Counted from the first letter of the stretch, positions 1 through 9,111 are shown. The stretch: 64,000 nt of DNA from Aquamicrobium aerolatum DSM 21857 (GCF_900113935.1 NZ_FORF01000001.1:124001-188000); one strand, 5' to 3'. The notes: generated by a model not told the origin, from the sequence alone. Translations and numbers: made by a program.

Positions 1-88
1 TGTGAGAGGCACCGTTTGGCATTGATGTGTCCTGTGTCTGAGCCCTTACCAAAGCCCAGAAACGTCAAGAAATCATTGCCGCGTACTT

Positions 89-1639
89 TCACGAGGCCAG
101 GCGCTGTTCAACGCCTGACCGCACGGAAGCCCCCAGAATCATCCCCCCAACACCGAGAAATAGCGACAGGGCGAGCGGTGCAAAGAACGCTTCTTCCTGG
201 AAAACGCCGTTGGCTACGACACCCATCACCGCGAAAGCAATTGCAGCCTGAAGTGCGTTCCCCGTCAGATGTGCAACGCGCAAAACTCTCCAGGCAATCC
301 AGATATAGCCGCCGATAACCGCGAACGCGAAGATGCCCAGCTGGTACATCAAGACGCCGACGGAGCTTTCAACCGGGAAGGGCGTTCGGCCCGCTGCCTG
401 AGCTTCCGTCCAGACGATCGTGTTGAACAAGGGCGACAGATTGCCACCGCTACCGATACCGTGGCCGATCGGGTTGCGAAAAAACTCGAAGATCGCGGCC
501 ATCAGTCCAAGGACGTGATAGTCGCCAATCTGAAGGCCGATGATGACTCCGATGACGACATAAAGCGAAAGCGCTGCTGCGATACACAAAAAGGCAAAGC
601 CGCTCCCGAACAGGCGGAAGGCGACCCATGTGAGGACCACAAGCGCGGTCATGATCAACGGTCCCTTGGCGCTGCAGAGAAACAGCAGAATGAACAGAAA
701 GAACGCTTGCAGCCAGCGACCCCGAAACACCGCGAAGATGAAGAAGAATGACAGCGCATAGGCGAAACTGATCGAATGCATGTTGGGACCGAACAATCGC
801 GTTACGGTCGATGCAAGCTGAGAAAATAGCGGCGAATTGAAGAATGAGATCTGGAAGCTGTCGATGAGACCGGTGGCTACGATTCCGGTTTCGGCAGCCA
901 TCTGGTCATAACTTAGAGTTTGCCAATTGGCACCCGAGGCAAGCTCCCAATAAGCATAGCCATTTGTCAGGGCGAGCCACGTCTCACGCGCCGCCGATTC
1001 AGTGAAGCCGCATAAGACGGTCAATACAGACAATACCGTCAGCATTGGCCCGAGCCTGACGGGATAAGCCGCGAATAATGTCAGGCAAATCTGAAACAGC
1101 AGCAGCGGGGTGACAATATTGCGCAGATAGATGATTGCCTGAATGCCGTTGAGTGCGAAGCCGATGAGAAAATAAGTCCCGATGGCGACCATCAACCCAG
1201 TGGATAGCTTGATGTAGGGCATGATCAGGGGACCGTGACTGCGCCACTGCAACAGATAGCGCACCGCAAAGGTCACCCAGGTGACAGCCAGGATGAGAAA
1301 ATTGTAGGCGCGGATCATGTCGAAGTCGTCATCGCTGCGCACAAAGTCAGCCATGATCGATACAAAGAAGTTCTGGAACAAAAATGCCGTGATGATCGCG
1401 ATCACCGAGATGTGTGGCATCCGGATCGCCACGATGGCGGCAAGAAAAGCCGCCAGCGATATCCCGAGTAATTGGTGGACCGTATGCGCGACGACGGGCA
1501 TGGCGATCATCGTCATTGCGACGGCCACGCCGAGGAATGTACGCACGCAGTGGGTCAGCAGCCGCCCGGCACTATCGGTGTCGGAATACCACTGATCGTG
1601 TGCGTTTGGCGCCATGGCTGGTGCCGGAAAGGCAGTCAT
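89..1639 (-). CDS. O-antigen ligase/Wzy-like polysaccharide polymerase
   Basis: This is a 516-residue, very hydrophobic protein with about ten or more membrane segments spread over residues 30-500. The layout (paired N-terminal helices, a long periplasmic loop near residues 210-280, a cluster of C-terminal helices) is that of the Wzy/WaaL/ExoQ superfamily, which polymerises or ligates lipid-linked sugar repeats at the periplasmic face. It diverges from the Wzz-like gene at 1829, and the downstream genes are also polysaccharide genes, so a polymerase role is more likely than LPS ligation. An internal ATG at 1615 could be the true start; neither candidate has a strong ribosome site. The specific polymer cannot be read from the sequence. 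Confidence 0.75.
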   Translation of the reverse strand: MTAFPAPAMAPNAHDQWYSDTDSAGRLLTHCVRTFLGVAVAMTMIAMPVVAHTVHQLLGISLAAFLAAIVAIRMPHISVIAIITAFLFQNFFVSIMADFVRSDDDFDMIRAYNFLILAVTWVTFAVRYLLQWRSHGPLIMPYIKLSTGLMVAIGTYFLIGFALNGIQAIIYLRNIVTPLLLFQICLTLFAAYPVRLGPMLTVLSVLTVLCGFTESAARETWLALTNGYAYWELASGANWQTLSYDQMAAETGIVATGLIDSFQISFFNSPLFSQLASTVTRLFGPNMHSISFAYALSFFFIFAVFRGRWLQAFFLFILLFLCSAKGPLIMTALVVLTWVAFRLFGSGFAFLCIAAALSLYVVIGVIIGLQIGDYHVLGLMAAIFEFFRNPIGHGIGSGGNLSPLFNTIVWTEAQAAGRTPFPVESSVGVLMYQLGIFAFAVIGGYIWIAWRVLRVAHLTGNALQAAIAFAVMGVVANGVFQEEAFFAPLALSLFLGVGGMILGASVRSGVEQRLAS

Positions 1640-1828
1640 TCGTCGTCACGCTCCGGGCAGGTCAGTCGCAGCATAGCGTCGCGGGTCTCTTTGTTTGGTT
1701 AACTCGCACTTCAGCTTTCTGGTTTACGAGTTTATGTCTAGCGGGCGGGAAAATCGCGGTCCCCCCGCAGAGCAATAGCGGAGAGCAGTTTGAGCGTGGA
1801 CTGGGACATGCCGGGTGGAGAGAGCTCT
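1640..1828. promoter_or_regulatory. Divergent promoter region of the polysaccharide genes
   Basis: This 189-base gap separates the divergent polymerase and chain-length genes and must hold promoters for both. It contains one GGTTAAC half-site (about 1694-1700) but no full TTAA-N7-TTAA site, and I cannot assign -35/-10 boxes with confidence. Confidence 0.35.
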
Positions 1829-3397
1829 ATGCGTTCGTCAGCACGCCCGATGCGTGGCTCGCAGCGCTTGAATTCCACTCGTGACGGCCAGAACGCAGGC
1901 GACGGCTTGTTTGATCCGCTCGAGCTGTTTGCCTGGATTCTACGCAACTTCGTCAAGATCGGACTGGTTGCGGCAATCCTGACCGCACTCGGCCTGATGG
2001 TGTTCCTGTCGCTTTCCTTTCCGTACCGGTCGACCGCGATCGTGCTTGCTGACCCGCGCGATCAACGGATCACGCTGCAGGAGGAGGTGCTTCCCTCGAT
2101 AGGAACCGACGCTGCGGTGCTGGAAAGCATGGTCCAGATTGTCAAATCTGATGGCTTCCTGCTGCCCGTCATGCGCGAACTCGGACTCTTGGGTTCAGCC
2201 GAAACCGGAATGAGCCGTGAAGCTGAACTGAAAGCGTTGGCGCAGTTTCGCAAAAACATCACCGTGGAGCGCAAGGGTGCGACATATCTGGTGGAGATCT
2301 CCTATGCTGCGTCGTCAGGAGATGAAGCAGCGCGGATTGCCAACGGGATCGCGGAAGCTTTCGCGGCCAGCCAGAACGGAGCGCGCTTAAGCGCCAATGT
2401 CGACGCGGCTCGCAGTCTTGCGGCGCAACTGGTCGAGATCCGCGCCAAGCTTAATGTGTCCGAAGAGGCGGTTGCAAAGTTTCGGGCAGATAACGGCATT
2501 GTCTATGTGGACGAGCGCAATACGGTCCAGATGCGCCAGCTTGCGGATCTCAATCAACAACTGGCGCTCGTCAACAATGCAACCGAGGAAGCACGCGCGC
2601 GCTACCAGGAACATCAAAACGGCGGCGCACTGACCCGTGGCGGACAATCCAACGACGGAGAAGGGGCACAGCTGGCATTCTTGCAGCAGCAACGCGCGCA
2701 ACTGCTGCAGACCCGCGACCAGCAATTGCAGATCTATGGCTCGCGCCATCCGACGTTGGCGCAGACAATGCAGGCTCTCGGTGGTGTCGAGCGCGAGATT
2801 GCGCGTGAGCGCAGCCGTCTTTCGGCACAGCTGAAGACGGAACTGGATGTTTCGCTGTCCAAGCAGCAGCAACTGGAGCGCCAGATTGGCGAACTCAGTT
2901 CGGCGGTGATCATCACCGACGCAGCCAGGGTGCAGCTCGAGGCGCTTGAGCGCGAGGCGGCCGCAGACCGAGAGCTTTATCAGCAGCTTCTCAGCCGCAA
3001 CAAGGCAACCGATCAGCTGGCGTCTCTCACCATCAACAATGTGCGGGTTGTTTCGGCTGCGGCTGCACCGATCATGTCTTCGCGCCCCTCACTGACGGTG
3101 GTGCTTCCTGTGATAGCGTTCCTCAGCCTTGTGGCGGCAACGGTCTTCGCGGTGATAGCCAACAGCAATGCCTTGCGCCGGACGGCCTCGCCCCGTGTCA
3201 AGAAGACACGATTGCCACGCACCGCAGCCCCGCAGGCGGCACCGAAACCAGCAGCCCCATCAAGGACTGAGGCTCCCGCTCCCGCTCCCGCTCCGCGTCC
3301 CGAGCCTTCCCATGGTTCTCTTCTCAACGCCAGTTTGCGTCCTGCGACCGCGCGCAACGCGATTCATCGCGATGAAGCGATGCGTGTGGGGCGTTGA
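1829..3397 (+). CDS. Wzz/GumC-type polysaccharide chain-length determinant (no kinase domain)
   Basis: The 522-residue protein has a Wzz-type N-terminal membrane helix (around residues 36-60), a long periplasmic region rich in coiled coil (about 190-380) and a second membrane helix near 430-455. A proline/alanine-rich cytosolic tail follows, where ExoP/GumC relatives would carry a BY-kinase; no Walker motifs are present. It is expected to set chain length and help export of the polymer made by the divergent Wzy-like protein. The ATG at 1829 has GGAGAGAG six bases upstream; an in-frame TTG at 1790, also preceded by GGAGA, would add 13 residues. Family is clear; the exact start is not. Confidence 0.8.
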   Translation: MRSSARPMRGSQRLNSTRDGQNAGDGLFDPLELFAWILRNFVKIGLVAAILTALGLMVFLSLSFPYRSTAIVLADPRDQRITLQEEVLPSIGTDAAVLESMVQIVKSDGFLLPVMRELGLLGSAETGMSREAELKALAQFRKNITVERKGATYLVEISYAASSGDEAARIANGIAEAFAASQNGARLSANVDAARSLAAQLVEIRAKLNVSEEAVAKFRADNGIVYVDERNTVQMRQLADLNQQLALVNNATEEARARYQEHQNGGALTRGGQSNDGEGAQLAFLQQQRAQLLQTRDQQLQIYGSRHPTLAQTMQALGGVEREIARERSRLSAQLKTELDVSLSKQQQLERQIGELSSAVIITDAARVQLEALEREAAADRELYQQLLSRNKATDQLASLTINNVRVVSAAAAPIMSSRPSLTVVLPVIAFLSLVAATVFAVIANSNALRRTASPRVKKTRLPRTAAPQAAPKPAAPSRTEAPAPAPAPRPEPSHGSLLNASLRPATARNAIHRDEAMRVGR

Positions 3398-3410
3398 GTC
3401 CGGTCGCGCT

Positions 3411-3425
3411 TTAACCAAGTCTTTA
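3411..3425 (+). promoter_or_regulatory. Possible CtrA-type box
   Basis: TTAA-N7-TTTA with both half-sites followed by CC matches the alphaproteobacterial CtrA consensus TTAA-N7-TTAA at seven of eight positions. It lies 165 bases before the cupin-like gene and just after the chain-length gene. Motif matching only. Confidence 0.3.
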
Positions 3426-3589
3426 CCATAATTCCTGTCGCCAACCCGTTTCGGCGCGGTTCGGCATGCAATGTGCATGGCTATCTCGGAATGCCTCTTC
3501 CGTGCCGATCTGGCACGTGTGGAGATTGTCGACCGAGGTCTTGCCGCATCTGAGATGTGGCGAACGCGCAGCTTCAAGGGGTGCCATAA

Positions 3590-4522
3590 ATGAACTCTAT
3601 GGTCATGGGTCAGGACATCATCAGCAATTGGGAACCTCGCCACGAACGACTGTTCGGGACGGAAATCGTCAAACTCAATCACCGCTTGCGGGAGTCGGGC
3701 CTTTTTACCCGCGATGCAGTGGCGCGTCTGATCGAGCGTTGCCCGGCAAGCGAGTTGGGGCTGGAATCGATGAGCGAAGACCCCAACAAGAAAGAACGGC
3801 TTTACGGCGTTCTCGGCGATGCGCGTGGGATCGATGCAATCGACGCGATCGAGAAGGGGCGTATCTGGATGAATATCCGCCGCGTCATGGACTGGGCACC
3901 GGAATATCGGAAGCTGCTCGACAATATTTTTGACGAATTCCGTGGGCGGATGCCGGGTTTCGACACCTTCAAGCGCAACATGGGCGTGCTCGTCTCGTCG
4001 CCTGATGCGAATGTCTATTACCACGCCGACATCCAGGGCCAGTCCCTATGGCAGATCGAAGGGGTCAAGCGCGTCTATCTCTATCCCCGTTCCGAAGCGT
4101 TCATGACGGGCGAGACAGTCGAGAAAATCCTGCTGCGCGAGACCGATGAGCGGATGCCCTACGAGCCGTGGTTCGATGAATATGCGCGGGTGATCGACCT
4201 GCAGCCAGGCGAGATGGTGACATGGCCGCTTTACGCGCCGCACCGTGTCCATAACCACGACTGCCTGAATATTTCGGTCACGATGGAGCATTGGACCAAG
4301 GAAATCTGGAATTCCTACGCGGTCCATTACGGCAATGGCGTCTTGAGGCGCACGCTTGGGTTGCGCACCCCGTCGACCCAGCCGTCCGGCCTGCACGTCT
4401 ACCCGAAGGCGGCAGCGGCGCTGCTGTGGAAAAAGATGGGACGGCAGCGCGCGGGAGACGTGAACAATGCCCGGCATTTCCGCGTTGATGCCGCATCGCC
4501 GAACGGGCGCAGCCCGATCTGA
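3590..4522 (+). CDS. JmjC/cupin-like domain protein in polysaccharide cluster
   Basis: A 310-residue soluble protein. The C-terminal half has a cupin_8/JmjC-like metal site: H145-x-D147 in a YYHAD motif and H218 in WPLYAPHRVH, the HxD...H triad used by Fe(II)/2-oxoglutarate oxygenases to bind iron. The substrate is unknown; in this cluster a sugar-nucleotide, lipid-linked sugar or protein hydroxylation is conceivable. The start is set by AAGGGGTG eight bases before the ATG. Next to a flippase and GNATs it probably belongs to polymer modification rather than transcription, although annotation pipelines often label such proteins jumonji-like regulators. The C-terminal 50 residues look unstructured and basic. 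Confidence 0.6.
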   Translation: MNSMVMGQDIISNWEPRHERLFGTEIVKLNHRLRESGLFTRDAVARLIERCPASELGLESMSEDPNKKERLYGVLGDARGIDAIDAIEKGRIWMNIRRVMDWAPEYRKLLDNIFDEFRGRMPGFDTFKRNMGVLVSSPDANVYYHADIQGQSLWQIEGVKRVYLYPRSEAFMTGETVEKILLRETDERMPYEPWFDEYARVIDLQPGEMVTWPLYAPHRVHNHDCLNISVTMEHWTKEIWNSYAVHYGNGVLRRTLGLRTPSTQPSGLHVYPKAAAALLWKKMGRQRAGDVNNARHFRVDAASPNGRSPI

Positions 4523-4534
4523 AGATATGACCAG

Positions 4535-4564
4535 GATCGCTCACCCGCCTCGCGGGTGAGGATC
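4535..4564 (+). promoter_or_regulatory. Stem-loop covering the ribosome site of the next gene
   Basis: A perfect 9-bp stem (CTCACCCGC / GCGGGTGAG, loop CTC, 4540-4560) is flanked by GATC on both sides. The GTGAGGAT part of the right arm is the only Shine-Dalgarno-like sequence before the ATG at 4569, so folding would hide it. It could limit translation of the GNAT gene or act as an intercistronic stabiliser. Confidence 0.45.
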
Positions 4565-4568
4565 AGAC

Positions 4569-5696
4569 ATGAGGTTTGGCATGGGCGTCGACACATTGAG
4601 CCGGATGCAACATCAATTCGTCCTGGAGTCGCTGCCCGATTTCGACTTTCTGAGCGCAGAATATCGTGCATTCTTCGACCTGCATGGGACAACGGCGTTT
4701 CAGGCTCCCTTGTGGCAGCAGCGGCTCCATGATCGCCTTGGTCCGGCGCTCGGCGCCAAGAGCAAGACTGTTGTGGTGCGTCATGCCTCGGACGGGCGGC
4801 TGATGGCGGTGCTGCCGATGGCGACGCAGCGCGCGTTCGGCGTGACAATCGCCCAGTTCGCCGATTTCGGCACCTGCGACTACAACAGCGCGGTCGCGGA
4901 TCGGGAAACGCTGCAGGCGCTCGCGGCTGACCCACATTTCCGCGCAGCGTTGCGTCGCGCTTTCGAAGGGTCGGACCTGATTCTGTTTCGAAAGATCCGC
5001 AGTGACGATTTCGACATGGCCCTGCTGTTTGGCACGAGCCGCACCAGTGTCGGCGAGCACCCTGCCTATCTATGTGAGGTCGGCACCGATTTTGGCCACT
5101 GGCGCTCCAAGGTCTTGCGCAACAAGTTTACCAAGGAGCTTGGACGACTGCAGCGCCAGACCGAACGCGAGCATGGCAGCTTCGAACACCGCCTGGCTGT
5201 CGGGGAAGACGAGATTGACGCTGCGTTTGAATTCTTGCGCCAGACGCAGGCGGAACGTCAGCGGGACAGCGTTCTGAACAAGCCGGAATATTATAGTTTC
5301 TATCGCGATTTTGCCATTGATGGCGCAGCCAGTGGTGCCGCGCTGACCTATGTGAGCTATCTGGCGGGCAAGCCAGTTGCGGTGCTGTTTGGTCCGGCCG
5401 ACCGCGACCGGTTTCATGCGGTGCTGATCGGCGTCGACACGGTCAATCACGCCCGAATCTCGCCGGGCACCCAGCTTATCTATCGGGTGGTCGAACAGCG
5501 GATGCGCCAAGGTCACAGCAGTTTCGACATGGGACTAGGCGACCCCGGCTACAAAAGCCACTTCCGGCCAACAGAAATACCGATGCAAAACGTCAGTTCC
5601 AACCTCACGACCCGTGGTATGGCCGTGTCTTTCGTCTATCACTATTCCAAGCCGCTCAAAAACGTGCTCAGAGAGTTTGCTCCTGCCGTGCGGTAA
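4569..5696 (+). CDS. FemAB/BioF2-type GNAT acyltransferase
   Basis: A 375-residue protein of the CelD/BioF2-like GNAT family that often accompanies cellulose, EPS or holdfast genes. The C-terminal domain (about 175-330) shows the family motif D-M-G-L-G-D-x-x-YK-x-x-F (around 315-330) preceded by a conserved ISPGTQLIY segment. Members include HfsK of Caulobacter, needed for holdfast cohesion, so acyl transfer to a sugar in the polymer is the likely role. A second, divergent member is encoded at 7121-8314 on the other strand. It is followed 28 bases later by the flippase gene, consistent with one operon. Confidence 0.7.
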   Translation: MRFGMGVDTLSRMQHQFVLESLPDFDFLSAEYRAFFDLHGTTAFQAPLWQQRLHDRLGPALGAKSKTVVVRHASDGRLMAVLPMATQRAFGVTIAQFADFGTCDYNSAVADRETLQALAADPHFRAALRRAFEGSDLILFRKIRSDDFDMALLFGTSRTSVGEHPAYLCEVGTDFGHWRSKVLRNKFTKELGRLQRQTEREHGSFEHRLAVGEDEIDAAFEFLRQTQAERQRDSVLNKPEYYSFYRDFAIDGAASGAALTYVSYLAGKPVAVLFGPADRDRFHAVLIGVDTVNHARISPGTQLIYRVVEQRMRQGHSSFDMGLGDPGYKSHFRPTEIPMQNVSSNLTTRGMAVSFVYHYSKPLKNVLREFAPAVR

Positions 5697-5724
5697 CGGT
5701 TCGAGCTCGTATTGGGGATTTGGA

Positions 5725-7041
5725 ATGAGTCTCAGCATGCGTGATCGCCTGGTCGCGATTCTGCAGCGACCAGACATTCGCGGCATGGCCGGTGTCATTG
5801 GCGTCAAGGTCGTGATGGTGGTGCTCAATTTCACCCTGATCGCCCTGGCTGCACGCGCGCTGGAAACCGATGAATTCGGCTATTATTCGATCCTGTTTTC
5901 TGCGGCGGGCCTTCTTCTGATCACTGCCGCCGCCGGGCAGGAACTGTTCGTGATCCGCTCGTGGAACGAATTCGTGGTCCGCAAGGACATGGGGCGCATC
6001 AAGGGCCTGTTCTACTTCAGCGTCGGGCTTTGCACAGCAGCTTCGATACTTGTTTCAGCCGGGTTCCTGCCGTGGGTGTCGTGGTGGTACGGGTGGCATA
6101 CCGCGCTGGCGGTGACCTGCTTTATGGTCCTGTCGGCGGTGCTGCAGGTCTCAAACCACCTGCTGAGAACATCGATCAGCGTCGCTGCAGGTGACGGCAT
6201 CGGCAATGTTTGCCAGGTCACGCCCGCAATTCTCTATCTGGCATGGTGTCTCGTTTCGGCACATGATGCGCATTTGACGGAGTTGTTCGTCTTTCTTTCG
6301 ATCGGCGCCTTTGCGGGCATCGTCGTTCACTTCGTGATGATGCGTCGCCGTGTGCGCAAATTGTTTCCCGCGATCGCCAGCGCCAAGGCCGTTTCAGACC
6401 GGTTGGAATGGCTGGCGCGTTCGGCGCGGATGTGGGCCTCGAACACGTTGGAGGCCATCAATCAGTATGTCGATGTTCTGATCATCGGCTATCTGATGAG
6501 CCCGACGATTGCAGGCGCATATTTCGTGACGGTCCGGCTCGCAAATCTGTTTGCCGCCGCCGCCGATTCGATCAATCTGTTCGCAACCCGGCATTTCTCG
6601 CGTCTGTACTACCAGGGCGACCGTCAGGAACTGGCGCGCTTTCTGGACAGCGTGGCTTGGATCACGCTGGCGTTCATCGTTCTCGGGCTGCTGGCAATTG
6701 CAGGGGGCGGATATTTCGCGCTGTATTTCATCAACGAGGAATACGCGGTCTACTATCCCGAACTCATGGTGCTGTGCTGCGGTACAGCGGCGCTGGCGGT
6801 GGCACGTCCTTGTGGCTCGATCCTGATGCTCACGGGTTATGAAGGCCAGTATCTGCGGATCATTGCCGCCTCGGTGACGCTGCGCGTCATCGCGTTGTTC
6901 GCGCTGATCCCGCATTTCGGCGTCATGGGCGCTGTCGTCAGCACGGCGGCATCCTTTGTGGTCGCCGCCACGATGATGCGGCGCGCGGCTAAGGCCTCGA
7001 CGGGGCTCGATGCAACTATTGTCAGACTGATGGCGACGTGA
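5725..7041 (+). CDS. Wzx/MATE-like polysaccharide flippase
   Basis: A 438-residue membrane protein with about 12 predicted helices, of the polysaccharide-transporter (Wzx/RfbX) part of the MOP superfamily. It should flip undecaprenyl-linked repeats to the periplasm, supplying the Wzy-like polymerase at the left edge. The frame is open upstream to a GTG at 5614 inside the GNAT gene, but the ATG at 5725 (MSLSMRDRL) starts just after the GNAT stop at 5696 and gives the normal family length, so I use it. Confidence 0.8.
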   Translation: MSLSMRDRLVAILQRPDIRGMAGVIGVKVVMVVLNFTLIALAARALETDEFGYYSILFSAAGLLLITAAAGQELFVIRSWNEFVVRKDMGRIKGLFYFSVGLCTAASILVSAGFLPWVSWWYGWHTALAVTCFMVLSAVLQVSNHLLRTSISVAAGDGIGNVCQVTPAILYLAWCLVSAHDAHLTELFVFLSIGAFAGIVVHFVMMRRRVRKLFPAIASAKAVSDRLEWLARSARMWASNTLEAINQYVDVLIIGYLMSPTIAGAYFVTVRLANLFAAAADSINLFATRHFSRLYYQGDRQELARFLDSVAWITLAFIVLGLLAIAGGGYFALYFINEEYAVYYPELMVLCCGTAALAVARPCGSILMLTGYEGQYLRIIAASVTLRVIALFALIPHFGVMGAVVSTAASFVVAATMMRRAAKASTGLDATIVRLMAT

Positions 7042-7081
7042 CGTTGGTTTTCCAGGGTCTTTCCGCGCTTCTAGGAAGTGT

Positions 7082-7123
7082 TAGAGCGTCCTTTGTGCGT
7101 CCGACCGGAGTCGTGGCGCTCTA
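7082..7123. repeat. Rhizobial intergenic palindrome at convergent gene ends
   Basis: TAGAGCG at 7082-7088 and CGCTCTA at 7117-7123 close a stem around GTCC/GGA(G) pairs. The core resembles short RIME-like palindromes common between rhizobial genes. It lies between the convergent flippase and GNAT genes, and its right arm includes the GNAT stop codon; it may act as a bidirectional terminator. Confidence 0.5.
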
Positions 7124-8314
7124 GTGGCTGAGAACGCCCCAGCGCCAGAGACGTTTTCGCAAGGCTTCGACCTGCGGTCGTAATTGCGGAAAGCGGACAA
7201 GCGCCAGCCGTACAAGGCGACGTGCGCGTGCGTCGGCGAGTGCCAGCCAGCCGCGCAAGGTCAACACCTCATGTCGTTCATAAAGCGGCATCTCGGTGCC
7301 GGTGAGGCGCTCTTTATAGGCGTGCTCGCCAACACCGATGTCGCAGTAGCGAACACCCTGCTTGCGCGCTTCATCCAGCATCAGCATGAAGACGATCGTG
7401 CCGGGTGAGTGGCGGCTCCAGGTATCGTTGTTCATCGAGTTGATGATGCGGTGAAGGGTCTTGCCGTTGAGAATGCCCAGATCGGTGGCGATGCATTCCC
7501 CATCGATGTACAGCCCGCCGAACAGCAGCTGCCCCGCAGCAACCCCTTTGCCGACAAATTCACGATAGAATTCGCGAACGGGAAGCGCGCAGAGGGGATC
7601 GGGCCGGTTGAGTGAACGAAAGCGTGTGACGCGCTGCTCGACCAGATGTTCGAATAGGACCAGAGCTTCGTCCTGAGTGCGGGTCAGCCGAAACTCGACC
7701 GCGCCCATCGTTTTCAGACGGCGCAGCTTTTTCATGCCGTCCTTGTAGATGCCGGACTTGCGGTAGTGGGACGGAAACTCCTCGCCGCTCAGGGACGCGG
7801 TCTTGGTGGCAGTGGCCATGTCGACCGTGTTAGGCAGCAACACCAGCGGATTGGGGCGCCCACCTTCAAGCCAGGCGGGAAGCTTCTTGAGAAGAAGGAT
7901 ATCAGCCTGTGGCAGCACATGGCGCAGGCTCCCCCAGATTGCGGCCATTTCCTTGTTTGCCGGGCGGAACCAGTCCGCGATGATCGGCGCGGTGTAGTCG
8001 GCCAGTCCAAGGTCGGCTGGCTCGATGTAGCTGAGTGCCTGCGTGCGTCGTCGAATCAGTGGAAGGACCATCGCGAGACGGCCGGATGCCTTGTCTTCCA
8101 CGCTGATGAGGACGGGTGAGCAATTGTCGGGCAGGTGGTCGTAGAAGGCCTTGAGAAACGCAACGGATTGAAACGGCGTGCTGATGAAGCCGCAGGGCTG
8201 ACCATCAGGCCATAGCCGGTCGAGCACAGCGCTGCCGGACGCCTCGTGCACTGTCAGCGTGAACTCAGTTCCTGCAATGCGTCGGCCTTCTAGGTCCGCA
8301 GCCCGGTCGTTCAC
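7121..8314 (-). CDS. Second FemAB/BioF2-type GNAT acyltransferase
   Basis: A 397-residue homologue of the GNAT at 4569, with the same C-terminal motif (D-I-G-V-G-E-x-x-YK) and SPGTIVFMLML segment, but with low overall similarity, so a recent duplication is unlikely. It starts at GTG with a strong AGAGGGGAG ribosome site upstream. It converges on the flippase gene and probably acylates the same surface polymer or its precursor. Substrate unknown. Confidence 0.65.
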   Translation of the reverse strand: MNDRAADLEGRRIAGTEFTLTVHEASGSAVLDRLWPDGQPCGFISTPFQSVAFLKAFYDHLPDNCSPVLISVEDKASGRLAMVLPLIRRRTQALSYIEPADLGLADYTAPIIADWFRPANKEMAAIWGSLRHVLPQADILLLKKLPAWLEGGRPNPLVLLPNTVDMATATKTASLSGEEFPSHYRKSGIYKDGMKKLRRLKTMGAVEFRLTRTQDEALVLFEHLVEQRVTRFRSLNRPDPLCALPVREFYREFVGKGVAAGQLLFGGLYIDGECIATDLGILNGKTLHRIINSMNNDTWSRHSPGTIVFMLMLDEARKQGVRYCDIGVGEHAYKERLTGTEMPLYERHEVLTLRGWLALADARARRLVRLALVRFPQLRPQVEALRKRLWRWGVLSH

Positions 8315-8561
8315 GCGCGCTCCCCTCTTGTCACCGAATGCCGCCGCGATAAATCCGGCGGCACATCGAGCGGGCGCATCTGAAAGAGTGCAGTGAACCC
8401 GTTCGTTCCTGCAGCGGTAATGCCTGAAAAGAACTAAATATGCCTGAACATAACCGCTTATATGCTCATGACTTCAGTATTTGGCAGCAGGGCAAACGAT
8501 GTTTGAAAGTAAATGCCGTTCACATACAGGATGGTCGCGACCCGTTGCGGGAGCGAAAGGG

Positions 8562-8780
8562 TTAGGCAACTAGGCTCTCGGGCAGGCCAAGCGCGGATGC
8601 GAGACGGGCAAGTTTAGCGGGATCAGCGCCGCCATTTTCCAGGTCTGCAAGTTCGGATGTTGCAAGCCCTGACGTCACGGCCAGTTCCTCAAGTGAATAG
8701 CCGAATGCATCGCGCATTGCGGTGACGGGATTGGTGCCGGAGCTAAGTGCGGCAGAGATGGTGTCTACGAGTTCGAGCAT
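8562..8780 (-). CDS. Small XRE-type helix-turn-helix protein
   Basis: A 72-residue protein almost entirely made of one lambda-repressor-like HTH: FGYSLEELAVTSGLATSELADLENG (about 31-55) followed by AKLARLASALGLPESLV. The ATG at 8780 has AGAGG eight bases upstream; an in-frame codon 36 bases earlier lacks one. It has no sensor domain and stands alone between a polysaccharide gene and tRNA-Phe. Probable DNA-binding regulator, target unknown. Confidence 0.6.
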   Translation of the reverse strand: MLELVDTISAALSSGTNPVTAMRDAFGYSLEELAVTSGLATSELADLENGGADPAKLARLASALGLPESLVA

Positions 8781-8963
8781 TGAAGGCCTCTTTTTATAGG
8801 GTACCAAGAATCGCAAAAATGAGGGGATCGATTGCGGTTCAAATGGATAGCAGCACCTAGCTTTTCAAGAATGCTGCAGAATATGGCCGAACAGATGACG
8901 CTGATATGAAGGCGCCATGCGAATTTCAGTAGTGCAGCTTATAGCGAAGCTGAAAATCTGGAG

Positions 8964-9039
8964 TGGTGCCCGGAGACGGATTTGAACCGCCGACACGCGG
9001 ATTTTCAATCCGCTGCTCTACCAACTGAGCTATCCGGGC
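8964..9039 (-). tRNA. tRNA-Phe(GAA)
   Basis: Read on the minus strand, a 76-base cloverleaf with acceptor GCCCGGA/TCCGGGC, D-arm GCTC...GAGC, anticodon arm GCGGA-TTGAAAA-TCCGC (anticodon GAA), T-arm with TTCAAAT and encoded CCA. Confidence 0.97.
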
Positions 9040-9111
9040 AACCTGAGAAAAGACATTTCGTGGAAACGACTTTCTCGTCAGCGGTATTGGCTACCGCCGG
9101 AAATCGGGTGC

